Positions 23,183-31,628 of a stretch of 64,000 nt of DNA are shown piece by piece. Position numbers and translations under genes: made by a program. The notes beneath the pieces are model-generated. The model saw only the letters and a program-made list of their open reading frames with translations, was not told the DNA's origin and did not search any database. The stretch comes from Microbacterium sp. SZ1. GTDB lineage: Bacteria; Actinomycetota; Actinomycetes; Actinomycetales; Microbacteriaceae. Location: contig NZ_LPVV01000004.1 of assembly GCF_002362255.1 (NCBI RefSeq), forward strand, positions 248,001 to 312,000, in the 5' to 3' direction. The stretch's first letter is position 1. The number at the start of each line of letters is the position of its first letter.

Positions 23183-23482
23183 TCATCGCCCTTCGGCTGC
23201 CTCGGTGTGGTGACGGATCACCTCGGCCACCACGAAGTTGAACCACTTCTCGGCGAACTCCGGGTCGAGGTGAGCTTCCTCTGCGAGCGCCCGAAGGCGG
23301 GCGACCTGCTGTTCCTCGCGTCCGGGGTCGGATGCCGGCATCGCGTGCTCCGCCTTGAGCCGGCCGACCTGCTGCGTCGCGCGGAAACGCTCCGCGAGCA
23401 TGAAGATGAGAGCGGCGTCGACGTTGTCGATGCTGGAGCGCAGTCGGAGGAGTTCAGCCCGGGGATCTTCGGCGGCGGTCAT
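23183..23482 (-). CDS. Chorismate mutase, AroQ fold
   Basis: 99 residues, all helical. The pattern fits AroQ chorismate mutase: LLRLRSSIDNVDAALIFMLAERF, with the basic active-site residues in ERFRATQQVGRLKAEHAMP, then DPGREEQQVARLRALAEEA and a last helix EFAEKWFNFVVAEVIRHH. It converts chorismate to prephenate at the head of phenylalanine/tyrosine synthesis and acts as a small dimer in the cytoplasm. Ile-Phe replaces the more common Leu-Leu in ALIFML. The start diverges from the AI-2E gene about 90 bases away. Confidence 0.9.
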   Translation of the reverse strand: MTAAEDPRAELLRLRSSIDNVDAALIFMLAERFRATQQVGRLKAEHAMPASDPGREEQQVARLRALAEEAHLDPEFAEKWFNFVVAEVIRHHTEAAEGR

Positions 23483-23574
23483 GCCCCTACTCTACGGAAA
23501 CACGGGCGTGAACGACCCTGCGGGCGAGGGCGGATGCGGAGGGCGCGACGACTCCCGACCGCTATCGTGAGCAC

Positions 23575-24825
23575 ATGAGCGACGACGAGCGGCCTCGGTC
23601 CGAGAGCGCACAGGGCGCGGCATCCGAGCGAGCGGAGCACGGGTCCTCGACGACGGACTCGGGCGCGTCCTCGGCAGAGACGGGGAGCACGGTGGATGCG
23701 GCCGCGCTGCCGGACGCGTCCGCGCCCGCACCCGCGCCCGCCAAGGTCGTGGAGCCCATGACGCCCAGCCGCTCGTTCTGGACGCGCATCGACCGCCCGT
23801 TCGTGTTCGGGTTCCTCGTCACGCTGGGTGGACTGGCCGCGGTGCTGCTGGGCCTGGCCCTGGCGAACCTCTCCACGGTGCTGATCTACATCGCCCTCGC
23901 ACTCTTCGCTGCTCTGGGCCTCGATCCGTCGGTGCGGTTCCTCGAACGCCGCGGCCTGTCACGAGCGCTGTCGGTGGTCACGGTGATCCTCGCGCTCGTC
24001 GTCGTCGCCGGATTGCTGCTGTGGATGGTGGTTCCGATCGTGGTCGACCAGATCGCGAGCTTCATCCGCTCGGTGCCCGGCATGATCGCCGAGTTCACCC
24101 GCTCCGACATCTACGCGACGCTGGAGCGGCAGTTCGGCGACCAGTTCGAGGACCTCGTCGCCGACGTGCAGAAGTTCCTCACCGACCCGGGCAACATCGC
24201 CGTGATCGGAGGTGGGGCGCTGCAGGTCGGTGCGAGCATCGCCTCGGCCATCTCGGGCATCATCGTGGTGCTCGTGCTCACGCTGTACTTCGTCGCCACG
24301 CTGCCGACCATCAAATCCGGTCTGCTGCGTCTCGTCCCGGCTCGCGACCGGACTCGCGCGAGCGACATCACCGACCAGATCACAGACTCCGTCGGCGGAT
24401 ATGTCATGGGCATGGTCGTCCTGGCGTTCTGCAACGCGGTGCTGACGTTCGTCCTGTATCTGCTCCTGGGGCTGCCGTTCCCCCCGCTCATGGCGACGGT
24501 CGCGTTCTGCATCACCCTGATCCCCCTCGTCGGATCGGTGCTGTTCTGGATCATCGGCACCACCCTCGCCCTCTTCACGAACCCGATCGCGGCCCTCGTG
24601 TTCGCGATCGTCTACCTCGTCTACATGCAGATCGAGGCGTACGTCATCACGCCCCGGGTCATGAACCGCGCGATCTCCATCCCCGGCTCTCTCGTCGTGA
24701 TCGGCGCGCTCGCGGGCGGGACCCTGCTCGGGCTGCTCGGTGCTCTCGTGGCGGTGCCGGTCGCGGCATCCATCCTCATCATCATCAAGCAGGTGTGGGT
24801 GCCGAGGCAGGACGCCCGCGTCTGA
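23575..24825 (+). CDS. AI-2E-family transporter
   Basis: 416 residues. A polar N-terminal 60 residues, rich in Ser, Ala and Pro (SSAETGSTVDAAALPDASA), is followed by the AI-2E (PerM) core: paired helices, a soluble amphipathic stretch (VPGMIAEFTRSDIYATLERQ), then the conserved GLPFPPLMATVAFCITLIPLVGS and PRVMNRAISIPGSLVVIGAL. Family members include the AI-2 exporter TqsA and Na+/H+ antiporter-like proteins, so the substrate is open. A TATCGT -10-like element at 23563 lies just before the start, so transcription may begin very near the ATG. A repeat array and a terminator follow. Confidence 0.9.
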   Translation: MSDDERPRSESAQGAASERAEHGSSTTDSGASSAETGSTVDAAALPDASAPAPAPAKVVEPMTPSRSFWTRIDRPFVFGFLVTLGGLAAVLLGLALANLSTVLIYIALALFAALGLDPSVRFLERRGLSRALSVVTVILALVVVAGLLLWMVVPIVVDQIASFIRSVPGMIAEFTRSDIYATLERQFGDQFEDLVADVQKFLTDPGNIAVIGGGALQVGASIASAISGIIVVLVLTLYFVATLPTIKSGLLRLVPARDRTRASDITDQITDSVGGYVMGMVVLAFCNAVLTFVLYLLLGLPFPPLMATVAFCITLIPLVGSVLFWIIGTTLALFTNPIAALVFAIVYLVYMQIEAYVITPRVMNRAISIPGSLVVIGALAGGTLLGLLGALVAVPVAASILIIIKQVWVPRQDARV

Positions 24826-24844
24826 CCCTGTCCGCTCCGCGTCG

Positions 24845-24927
24845 AGACCCACCGCGAGCGACGTGCGGTGTGGTGGGTCTGGGCGGCAGTGGTGGGTCTG
24901 GGCGGCGGTGGTGGGTTTCGGCGGATG
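24845..24927. repeat. Three tandem 19-bp repeats with an inverted copy
   Basis: TGGTGGGTCTGGGCGGC starts at 24871 and 24890, and a diverged copy (TGGTGGGTTTCGGCGG) starts at 24909, a 19-base period. AGACCCACCGC at 24845-24855 is the inverted copy and can pair with any of the three. It starts 20 bases after the AI-2E stop. It is the same idea as the other compound palindromes here, with one arm amplified. Confidence 0.8.
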
Positions 24928-24940
24928 GCGTGAGACGCAG

Positions 24941-24970
24941 AAGTGCCCGGGTCCTGGGACCCGGGCACTT
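24941..24970. terminator. Bidirectional hairpin terminator
   Basis: AAGTGCCCGGGTCC (24941-24954) and GGACCCGGGCACTT (24957-24970) are perfect 14-base arms with a TG loop. It lies between the convergent AI-2E and osmoprotectant-binding genes, 17 bases from the latter's stop. Confidence 0.85.
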
Positions 24971-24987
24971 CCGTCAGACTCTGCGAC

Positions 24988-25908
24988 TCAGATGAGGTCG
25001 TTGTCGGTGAGCCACTGCTTCGCGATGTCGGCCGAGGACTTCTGGTCGACCGTGCTCTGCACGTTGAGGGCGACGAGCTCCTCACCGGTGAGCTTCGCGC
25101 TGATCTCGTTGAGCACGTCGGAGACGTCATCAGCGATGTCGCTCGAGACGATCGGCACGACGTTCGACGAGATGATGAGGTTCTCGGGGTCCTCCAGGGC
25201 CACGATGTCCTCGGTCTCGAACGCCGGGTCGGCGGTGTAGATGTCGGCCACCTGGATCGAGCCGGCGAGAAGCGACTCGAGGGTGGTCTGGCCGGTGGCC
25301 GAGAACGTCAGGTCGACGCCGTAGACCTCCTTGGCACGAGCCGGGCTGTACGGGCGCTGCTCGAACTCGGGTGCGGCACCGATCGTGACCTGCGACGAGA
25401 CGTTCTTGAGATCGCCGATCGTCTTGAGGTCGTTCTCCTCGGCGAAGCTCTTCAGCACCGTGTAGGAGTCCTGGTCGGTGGCCTCGGCGAAGTCGAGGGC
25501 GGTCAGGGACTCGGGCAGCGCGTCGCCCAGCGCGGTGTAGACGTCCTCCGGGCTCGTGACCGTGACCTCGTCGTCAGAGAGATACTCGAGCAGGCTGCCC
25601 GTGTACTCCGGGAAGACATCGATCGCACCGGACTCGACGTCGGGCATGTAGGCGTCACGCTGGCCGATGTTGAGCTTCTTCTCGACGTCGAAGCCGGCAG
25701 CCTCGAGCGCCTGGGCGTAGATCTCGGCGATGATCTCGTTGGAGTAGTACGCCTGCGAGCCGACGACGATGGTGTCGCCGCCCGAGCTGTCGCCGGAGTC
25801 TGCGGGCTCGTCGAGCGGGTTGCTCGACGCGCAGGCTGACAGGGCGAGTGCCGCGGTGGCGACCAGGCCGACGGCGAAGACGGAGCGCTTGCCTCGTGCT
25901 GTGAACAT
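24988..25908 (-). CDS. Osmoprotectant-binding lipoprotein (OpuCC/OsmF/ProX type)
   Basis: 306 residues. A signal peptide ends in lipobox LSAC (Cys about 26), with a short Ser/Gly/Asp linker. The mature part has the OpuAC-type fold: TIVVGSQAYYSNEIIAEIYA, GAIDVFPEYTGSLLEYL and a late ADIAKQWLTDNDLI. Such proteins bind glycine betaine, choline, carnitine or related quaternary amines outside the cell. It is the last gene of a four-gene operon (ATPase, permease, permease, binding protein), the OpuC/OusW order. The exact ligand needs the aromatic-cage residues, which I did not map. Confidence 0.92.
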   Translation of the reverse strand: MFTARGKRSVFAVGLVATAALALSACASSNPLDEPADSGDSSGGDTIVVGSQAYYSNEIIAEIYAQALEAAGFDVEKKLNIGQRDAYMPDVESGAIDVFPEYTGSLLEYLSDDEVTVTSPEDVYTALGDALPESLTALDFAEATDQDSYTVLKSFAEENDLKTIGDLKNVSSQVTIGAAPEFEQRPYSPARAKEVYGVDLTFSATGQTTLESLLAGSIQVADIYTADPAFETEDIVALEDPENLIISSNVVPIVSSDIADDVSDVLNEISAKLTGEELVALNVQSTVDQKSSADIAKQWLTDNDLI

Positions 25909-25971
25909 GGATTCCTCTTCTCTGGAACTGCTGCTGTGTGACGAAGGGTCTGGGTGTTTCGAACCGCCGGG

Positions 25972-26706
25972 TCAGGCGGTGGCTGGTGCGGATGCCGACA
26001 CGGCGGCGTCGGCTCGGGCGCGGCGCCTGGACGGACGCCCGGTACGGAGCCCGGCCGGGACCGCGGCGTGCTGCACCGCGGCGAGGATCAGGTCGACGAC
26101 GAGCGCGAGCACTGCGACGAGGAGCGCACCCGCGAGGACCTGGTCGAACCGGCGCAGCGGGATGCCCTGGATGATCGGGTACCCGAGTCCGCCGAGGTTG
26201 ACGTAGGCCGCGATCGTGACCGTGGCGATCACCTGGAGGAGGGCCGATCGGATGCCGCCGACGAGCAGAGGCAACCCCAGCGGCACCTCGACCTTCCAGA
26301 AGACCTGCCATCCGGTCATCCCCATCGACTTGGCGGCGTCGATGACGCGGCGGTCGATGGCTTCGAGACCCGTGTAGGCGCCGGCGAGGAGCGACGGGAT
26401 CGCGAGCAGGACGAATGTGATGACGGCGGCTTCGGGGATCCGCAGGACTCCGAGAAGGAGGACGAGCAGGATCAGCAGGCCGAACGCCGGGATCGCGCGC
26501 GCGGCACCCGAGACGGCGACGGCGATCTCCCGCCCCTTGCCGGTGTGACCGATGAGCCATCCGATCGGCAGCGCGATCGCCGCGGCGATGAGCACCGAGA
26601 TGGCGGTGAGTGCGAGGTGCTGGCCGAGAAGCTTCGGCAGTGCGTAGTTTCCGGTCCACTGCTCGGGTGCGAACATCCACGCGAAGGCGTCGAGGAAGAG
26701 GTTCAT
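25972..26706 (-). CDS. Osmoprotectant ABC permease, second subunit
   Basis: 244 residues from the ATG at 26706, which overlaps the preceding permease stop (ATGA). Five to six helices and the usual cytoplasmic loop (GLEAIDRRVIDAAKSMGMTGWQVFWKVEVPLGLPLL). The helix pattern is that of the ProW/OpuCB family. A basic C-terminal tail (GRPSRRRARADAAV) follows the last helix. The open frame continues far upstream on this strand but only as a shadow of the next gene. It forms the membrane pore with the adjacent permease. Confidence 0.9.
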   Translation of the reverse strand: MNLFLDAFAWMFAPEQWTGNYALPKLLGQHLALTAISVLIAAAIALPIGWLIGHTGKGREIAVAVSGAARAIPAFGLLILLVLLLGVLRIPEAAVITFVLLAIPSLLAGAYTGLEAIDRRVIDAAKSMGMTGWQVFWKVEVPLGLPLLVGGIRSALLQVIATVTIAAYVNLGGLGYPIIQGIPLRRFDQVLAGALLVAVLALVVDLILAAVQHAAVPAGLRTGRPSRRRARADAAVSASAPATA

Positions 26707-27383
26707 GCGGGAGCCCCCACGGCGATGGCACGAGCGGCGGTGGACTTCGTCGCAGCGCGGGTCCACGGCATGAGCGCGCGTCCGAGCAGCAGCAGGATCA
26801 GGTCGATCACGAGCGCTATGACGACGACTGCGATGACCCCGGCGAACACCTCGGCGATGATGCGGCGCTCGAGCCCGTTCGTGAAGAGGTAGCCCAGATT
26901 CGTCACGCCGATGAGGGTTCCGACCGTGGCGAGGGAGATCGTGCTCACCGCCGTGACCCGCAGACCGGCGAGGATCACGGGCCCCGCGAGGGGGAATTCC
27001 ACGGCCCAGAATCGCCGGAAAGGTGCGAAGCCCGTCGCGGTGGCGGCCTGGCGCACATCGTCGTCGACGGAATCCAATCCGTCGGAGACCGCGCGGACGA
27101 GGATCGCTATGGCGTAGATCGTCAGCGCGACGACGAGGTTCGGCTCCTCCGTCGCCGAGTAGCCGAGCGTGGCCGGCAGCAGGATCAACAGCGCCAGCGA
27201 CGGGATCGTGTAGAGCAGACCGGTGAGGACGATGATGGGCCCGCGCACGAGGCGGAACCGCCAGGCGACCCACCCGAGCGGCAGCGACAGCACGAAGCCG
27301 AGCACGATCGGGATGATGCTCTGGCGCAGGTGCACCAGCGTGAGATCGAGGATCAGCCCGACGTTGTCGCCGACCCAGTTCAC
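26703..27383 (-). CDS. Osmoprotectant ABC permease, first subunit
   Basis: 226 residues, GTG start overlapping the ATPase stop (GTGA at 27380-27383). ProW-like helices with the docking loop DSVDDDVRQAATATGFAPFRRFWAVEFPLAGPVILAG. It is a paralogue of the next permease, as in OpuCB/OpuCD pairs, so the transporter is a heterodimeric pore. Tight coupling on both sides implies strict co-translation of the operon. It should act at the membrane with the ATPase and lipoprotein encoded around it. Confidence 0.9.
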   Translation of the reverse strand: MNWVGDNVGLILDLTLVHLRQSIIPIVLGFVLSLPLGWVAWRFRLVRGPIIVLTGLLYTIPSLALLILLPATLGYSATEEPNLVVALTIYAIAILVRAVSDGLDSVDDDVRQAATATGFAPFRRFWAVEFPLAGPVILAGLRVTAVSTISLATVGTLIGVTNLGYLFTNGLERRIIAEVFAGVIAVVVIALVIDLILLLLGRALMPWTRAATKSTAARAIAVGAPA

Positions 27384-28267
27384 GGGTGACCGCCCTGCAC
27401 CGCGTCGAGGGCTGCGGTGTCGGGCCCGGAGAGCGGGCCGTCGGACGTCTCGGCATCCGCCACGATCGCGCCCTGCGTGCGGCCCTCGCTGTCGACGACG
27501 ACGGTGCCGTGCGGCGTCTGCTTGAGGTGCAGCGCGCGGCGACCGCGGTCGGCGCCGATGAACGAGGCGACGAAGTCATCGGCCGGGTTCTCGATGATCT
27601 CGCTCGGGCTGCCCACCTGGACGATGCGCGCACCCTTGTCGAGGATGACCACCTGGTCGCCGAGCAGGAAGGCCTCGTCGATGTCGTGCGTCACGAAGAC
27701 GACCGTCTTGTCGAGCTCGTGCTGCAGACGCAGCGTCTCCTGCTGCAGATCGGCCCGCACGATCGGGTCGACCGCGCCGAACGGCTCGTCCATGAGGAGG
27801 ATGTTCGGGTCGGCCGCGAGGCCGCGCGCCACGCCGACGCGCTGCTGCTGGCCGCCGGACAGCTGGCTCGGGTAGCGCTCGGCGAGCGCCTGGTCGAGGC
27901 CGACGGTGTCGAGCAGCTCGCGCGAGCGCCTGTGCGCCTCGGCCTTCTTCACGCCGTTCAGGCGGAGCACCGTGGCGACGTTGTCGATCACCGTGAAGTG
28001 CGGCATGAGCCCGGAGTTCTGCATCACGTAGCCGATGCTGCGGCGCAGGGCGACCGGATCGCCCGCCAGCACGCTCTCTCCGTCGATCTCGACCTCACCC
28101 GAGGTCGGCTCCACCATGCGGTTGATCATGCGGAGCAGGGTGGTCTTGCCGCATCCGGACGACCCGACGAAGACGGTCGTCTTTCGCGATGGGAGAACCA
28201 GGCTGAAGTCGTTCACCGCGACGGCGCCGCCGGGGAACTTCTTCGTGACGTTGCGGAATTCGATCAT
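27380..28267 (-). CDS. Osmoprotectant ABC ATPase (OpuCA/ProV type)
   Basis: 295 residues from the ATG at 28267. Walker A is GSSGCGKTT, Q-loop MQNSGLMPHF, signature LSGGQQQRVGVARGLAADP, Walker B ILLMDEPFGAVDP and switch FVTHDIDEAFLLGD. After the nucleotide-binding domain only about 60 residues remain (FIGADRGRRALHLKQTPHGT ...), too short for the tandem CBS pair of full OpuCA (about 380 residues). Ionic-strength sensing through CBS domains may therefore be missing or altered. It is the first gene of the operon; the stop overlaps the next start. Confidence 0.92.
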   Translation of the reverse strand: MIEFRNVTKKFPGGAVAVNDFSLVLPSRKTTVFVGSSGCGKTTLLRMINRMVEPTSGEVEIDGESVLAGDPVALRRSIGYVMQNSGLMPHFTVIDNVATVLRLNGVKKAEAHRRSRELLDTVGLDQALAERYPSQLSGGQQQRVGVARGLAADPNILLMDEPFGAVDPIVRADLQQETLRLQHELDKTVVFVTHDIDEAFLLGDQVVILDKGARIVQVGSPSEIIENPADDFVASFIGADRGRRALHLKQTPHGTVVVDSEGRTQGAIVADAETSDGPLSGPDTAALDAVQGGHP

Positions 28268-28331
28268 GGCGCATCTCCAGTCGGTCGATCGACGAGGCGG
28301 GCATCGGCGCCCCGGCGCCGGCACACGGTGG

Positions 28332-28634
28332 TCATGCTTCGATCTGCACGCGGGGATCGAAGGCGACGAAACCGGAGAAGTCCTTGCCGACCCGATCGAA
28401 GGCCGACGGGTACGGGGTCGGGTACGACCACGCGTAGTCCTCGTGCAGCTCGCCACCGGCCTGCACCGAGTAGTGCTGCGCCGCGCCCTTCCACGGGCAC
28501 GTATACGGAGTGGGGCTCTCGACGAGCGCACCCTCGGTGATCGATGCGGGCGGGAAGTACCAGTTGCCTTCGATGCGCGCGAGGTCACTCTCGTCTGCTT
28601 CGGCGATGACGGTTCCTGCGAGTACAGCCTTCAT
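28332..28634 (-). CDS. DUF427-family protein
   Basis: 100 residues, ATG at 28634 after a GGAGG-type site. The family signature is plain: MKAVLAGTVIAEADESDL, then NWYFPPASITEGALVES, TPYTCPWKGAAQHYSVQAGG and the ending YPTPYPSAFDRVGKDFSGFV AFDP. DUF427 is a small all-beta domain of unknown biochemical role, common in actinobacteria. The conserved Cys-Pro-Trp-Lys-Gly near the middle is the most distinctive feature. It stands alone between the osmoprotectant operon and the flavin oxidoreductase, on the same strand as both, with gaps large enough for its own promoter. Confidence 0.92.
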   Translation of the reverse strand: MKAVLAGTVIAEADESDLARIEGNWYFPPASITEGALVESPTPYTCPWKGAAQHYSVQAGGELHEDYAWSYPTPYPSAFDRVGKDFSGFVAFDPRVQIEA

Positions 28635-28783
28635 GGTCCTGCCTCCTGGGATGTGGGTATGAGCGTAACCGAGGTGTACGACATCCGCTCGGGGTTGCGC
28701 GCGGGGTCGTCAATGTGGGAAACAATCTCCCCCGCATGTTCGGCACGGGGGTCGGAACGGATTGCTCCGCCCCGGCGGCGCGA

Positions 28784-30217
28784 TCAGGCCGACTGCCTGC
28801 CGTACTCCTCGAGCAGTCGGAGCCAGATCTCGCTGATGGTCGGGTAGGCCGGAACAGCGTGCCACAGCCGGGAGATCGGCACCTCTCCGACGACGGCCAC
28901 GGTCGCCGCCTGCAGCAGTTCGGCGACCTCGGGTCCGACGAACGTGGCGCCGAGCACGACCTCGCGCTCAGTGTCGATCACGAGCCGGGCCTGGCCCGCG
29001 AACCCGTCTTCGTAGACGCTCGCGCCCGCGATGGCTCCGAGGTCGTAGTCGACCGCGGCGACCTCGTGCCCCGCCTTCCGCGCCTCGGCCTCGGTGAGCC
29101 CGACCGACGCGACCTCCGGGTACGAGAACGTGACCTGGGGTGCAGCCGCGTGGTCGGCCGTCGCCACGTGGCGGCCCCAGGGGGCGTCGTCGACGGCATC
29201 CCCCTTCGCGCGCGCCGCGATCACGTCGCCCGCCGCGCGCGCCTGGTACTTGCCCTGGTGGGTGAGCAGCACGCGGCCGTTGACGTCGCCGACCGCATAC
29301 AGCCACTCCGACCCGGGCACGCGCTGGGTGTCGTCCACCTCGATGTAGCGCCCCGCCTCGAGGCCCACGACGTCGAGCCCGATGTCGCCGCTGCGCGGAG
29401 TGCGCCCGGTGGCGACGAGCACCTCGGCCGTGATGACCGTCGATCCGTCGGAGAGCTCGATCACGACCCCGTCGTCGGTGCGCGTCACGCTGGTCGTGCC
29501 GGTGTCGGTGCGCACGTCGACGCCCAACTCGGCGAGCCCCGCGGCCACCCGCTCGCCCGCGAACGGCTCGAACGACCCGAGCAGGCCGCTGCGGGCGATG
29601 ACCGTGACCTTCGTGCCCAGCGACGCATACACGGTCGCCATCTCGACGGCCACCACGCCGCCGCCGATCACGGCCAGCGACTCGGGCAGCTCCTCGGCGC
29701 TGGTCGCCTCGCGGCTGGTCCACGGCTCGGCCTCGCGGAGCCCCGGGATCGGCGGCACCGCGGCATCCGTGCCGGTGCTGATCGCGACCGCCTGGCGGGC
29801 GTGGAGCACGCGGGTGCCGCCGTCGGCATCCGTCACCGTGACCTCTCGCTCGCCCGTGAGCCGTCCGTGCCCACGTGCAAGATCGATGCCGGCCGAGTCG
29901 AGCCACTTCACCTGCCCGTCGTCCGACCAGTTGCTCGTGAACGAGTCGCGACGATCGAAGACCGCGCGCACGTCGAGATCACCGGTGACGGCCTCGGCCG
30001 CGCCGCCGACGTTCTTCACCGCTCGCAGCGCCTGTGCCGGACGCAGCAGCGCCTTCGAGGGCATGCACGCCCAGTAGGAGCACTCGCCGCCGACCAGCTC
30101 GCTCTCGACGATGATCGCGGTGAGTCCGCCCTGCACGGCGCGGTCGGCGACGTTCTCGCCCACCGGACCTCCGCCCAGCACGATCAGGTCGTATTCGTCG
30201 GTGTTCTCGGCAGTCAT
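28784..30217 (-). CDS. Flavin-dependent pyridine nucleotide-disulfide oxidoreductase
   Basis: 477 residues. The FAD site is DLIVLGGGPVGENVADRAV near the N-terminus. The redox-active disulfide is Cys-x4-Cys in GGECSYWACMPSKALL. The NAD(P) site is VIGGGVVAVEMATVYASLGT, a second FAD motif is YAVGDVNGRVLLTHQGKYQAR, and a dimerisation domain ends HAVPAYPTISEIWLRLL. The usual HPTxSE active-site His is replaced by Tyr (YPTISE), with another His four residues earlier (HAVPAYPT). That may change the thiol chemistry from classic lipoamide, glutathione or mercuric reductase. The true disulfide substrate is not clear. Confidence 0.9.
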   Translation of the reverse strand: MTAENTDEYDLIVLGGGPVGENVADRAVQGGLTAIIVESELVGGECSYWACMPSKALLRPAQALRAVKNVGGAAEAVTGDLDVRAVFDRRDSFTSNWSDDGQVKWLDSAGIDLARGHGRLTGEREVTVTDADGGTRVLHARQAVAISTGTDAAVPPIPGLREAEPWTSREATSAEELPESLAVIGGGVVAVEMATVYASLGTKVTVIARSGLLGSFEPFAGERVAAGLAELGVDVRTDTGTTSVTRTDDGVVIELSDGSTVITAEVLVATGRTPRSGDIGLDVVGLEAGRYIEVDDTQRVPGSEWLYAVGDVNGRVLLTHQGKYQARAAGDVIAARAKGDAVDDAPWGRHVATADHAAAPQVTFSYPEVASVGLTEAEARKAGHEVAAVDYDLGAIAGASVYEDGFAGQARLVIDTEREVVLGATFVGPEVAELLQAATVAVVGEVPISRLWHAVPAYPTISEIWLRLLEEYGRQSA

Positions 30218-30305
30218 GCGGTGCCCCTCTCCGTGGCCCAGTCTTGCTCAAGATCAACGCGCAGTCACGGGGATTGTTCCGGACGCCGTGCTCTGGGCGG
30301 GTCGG

Positions 30306-30356
30306 GGACCACCCTGCATGGCGGTCGACCGGATGCAGGTCGGAACGGGGTGGTCC
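30306..30356. repeat. Compound inverted repeat (GGACCACCC / GGGTGGTCC)
   Basis: GGACCACCC (30306-30314) pairs with GGGTGGTCC (30348-30356). Inside are CTGCAT and ATGCAG as a second pair. It carries CCTGCATGGCGG-N8-ATGCAGG (30313-30339), the same motif and spacing as the element at 8681-8754. It lies in the 297-base gap between the lactonase and oxidoreductase genes. Confidence 0.7.
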
Positions 30357-30429
30357 GGGCCTGCATCTGTTCTCCCGGCCGCCAAGCGGGCGCGGCGCGG
30401 ATCGCTGCCGCTGCGAGGGAGTTCACTCC

Positions 30430-30495
30430 GGGGGCCGACACGCCAGATGTCGAACGGATGCCGCGCACGAGATCGCGCTGTGGCGGTCGACCCCC
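30430..30495. repeat. Inverted repeat related to the element at 4169-4235
   Basis: GGGGGCCGACACGCC followed by a GATGTCGAACGGATGCCG-like stretch (30430-30463) matches the complement of the right half of the 4169-4235 element with about two changes. GTCGACCCCC near 30486-30495 can close a stem with its start. It lies about 20 bases beyond the lactonase stop (leftward gene). The rest of the 30218-30514 gap shows no gene. Confidence 0.65.
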
Positions 30496-30514
30496 GAAGT
30501 GGAAGACGCGGAGG

Positions 30515-31624
30515 TCAGCGCACGGGGAGGAAGTGCGTCGGCGTCGGGACCTGCGCCTCGTGACGGATGCCGAGGGGCGCGCCCGTGCGCTCGTCGAGGT
30601 CGAGCAGCGCGACCGTGTCGGACCGCTGCCCGGCGACGAGGAGCTTCCCCTCGTGCACGAGGTGATGCCGCGGCCAGTCGACGCCCGAGTCGGCGAGCGC
30701 GAACGGCTCGAGGCTCTCCCCTGCACCGCGCACCCGCAGCGCCGCGATCGTGTTGCTGCCGCGCAGCGCCGTGTACAGGAACTGTCCGTCGCGGGTGCGC
30801 GCGAGCTCGGCGGGGAAGTCGACGCCCACCTGCGCGATCGGGCTCGACAGCACCGACGACACGACGCGCCAGACGCCGTCTGGGCCGGCGGCGAGCGTGA
30901 ACACCTCGCACGAGTACTCGGTCACGACGTGCAGGTGACCGCTCGGGTGCACGACCATGTGCCGCGGACCCGTGCCCTGCGGCAGCGTGACCTCGTGATC
31001 GAGCACGAGGCCGCCCGGCGTCGCGCGCCAGATGCGCACGAGGTCGAAGCCCAGGTCGGTCGTCGCGATGCGACCGTCAGCCAGGAACGCGGCGGCGTGC
31101 GCATGCGACACACGGGGATCGCCGGTCGCGGTGAGGGCGCCCGCATAGGGATCGGATGCCGCAGCCGCGACCCCCGCGGGCGCCGAGGTCTCCGCGGGTT
31201 CGCCGAGCAGGGCGGCGCGGAGTTCGGCGGCCTTGTTCGCGGCATCCGGAACCAGGGCCCCGTCGGGAGCGATCCCGATGCGTACCACGCGGCCGTCGCC
31301 GTAGCAGCTCGCCACGAGGTAGTCGCCGCCGGGCGAGACCGCGATGTGGCACACCGAGCCGCCGGCCTCGACGGGTTCGCCGAGCGGCTGCAGGGTCGAT
31401 TCGCCGGTCCGGCGGAACGCCTGCACCGCGGCATCCCCCTCCAGCGCCGCGTAGACGACGTCGAGGGTGGGATGCTGCGCGAGCCATGACGGCGACGGGG
31501 TCTCGGTGACCGCGCCGCGATACGAGAGCTTCGTCGGCGTCTGCTCGTCGCCGGCGAGGAGGCCGATGCCGTCGGCCGAGCCACCCATGCCGGCGCCGTA
31601 GCCGCCGAGCCAGAAACGGGTCAT
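30515..31624 (-). CDS. Lactonase-family beta-propeller (6-phosphogluconolactonase-like)
   Basis: 369 residues predicted as a seven-bladed propeller of the YkgB/PgL lactonase family. Typical blade segments are visible: MTRFWLGGYGAGMGGSADGI, SWLAQHPTLDVVYAALEG, CHIAVSPGGDYLVASCYGDG, HAHAAAFLADGRIATTDLGFD, GTGPRHMVVHPSGHLHVVTEY and PRHHLVHEGKLLVAGQRSDTV. The His in SHAHAA and the Arg-His in GPRHM are conserved in the family. Members hydrolyse 6-phosphogluconolactone or other sugar lactones in the cytoplasm. A fused pathway context is absent: purA lies 4 bases upstream on the same strand, probably a chance operon. Confidence 0.88.
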   Translation of the reverse strand: MTRFWLGGYGAGMGGSADGIGLLAGDEQTPTKLSYRGAVTETPSPSWLAQHPTLDVVYAALEGDAAVQAFRRTGESTLQPLGEPVEAGGSVCHIAVSPGGDYLVASCYGDGRVVRIGIAPDGALVPDAANKAAELRAALLGEPAETSAPAGVAAAASDPYAGALTATGDPRVSHAHAAAFLADGRIATTDLGFDLVRIWRATPGGLVLDHEVTLPQGTGPRHMVVHPSGHLHVVTEYSCEVFTLAAGPDGVWRVVSSVLSSPIAQVGVDFPAELARTRDGQFLYTALRGSNTIAALRVRGAGESLEPFALADSGVDWPRHHLVHEGKLLVAGQRSDTVALLDLDERTGAPLGIRHEAQVPTPTHFLPVR

Positions 31625-31628
31625 GCGA

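Noticed and set aside
24871..24927. Possible CRISPR array (three equally spaced units)
   Set aside because: The 19-base units abut with no spacers and no cas genes are present; it is a tandem repeat.
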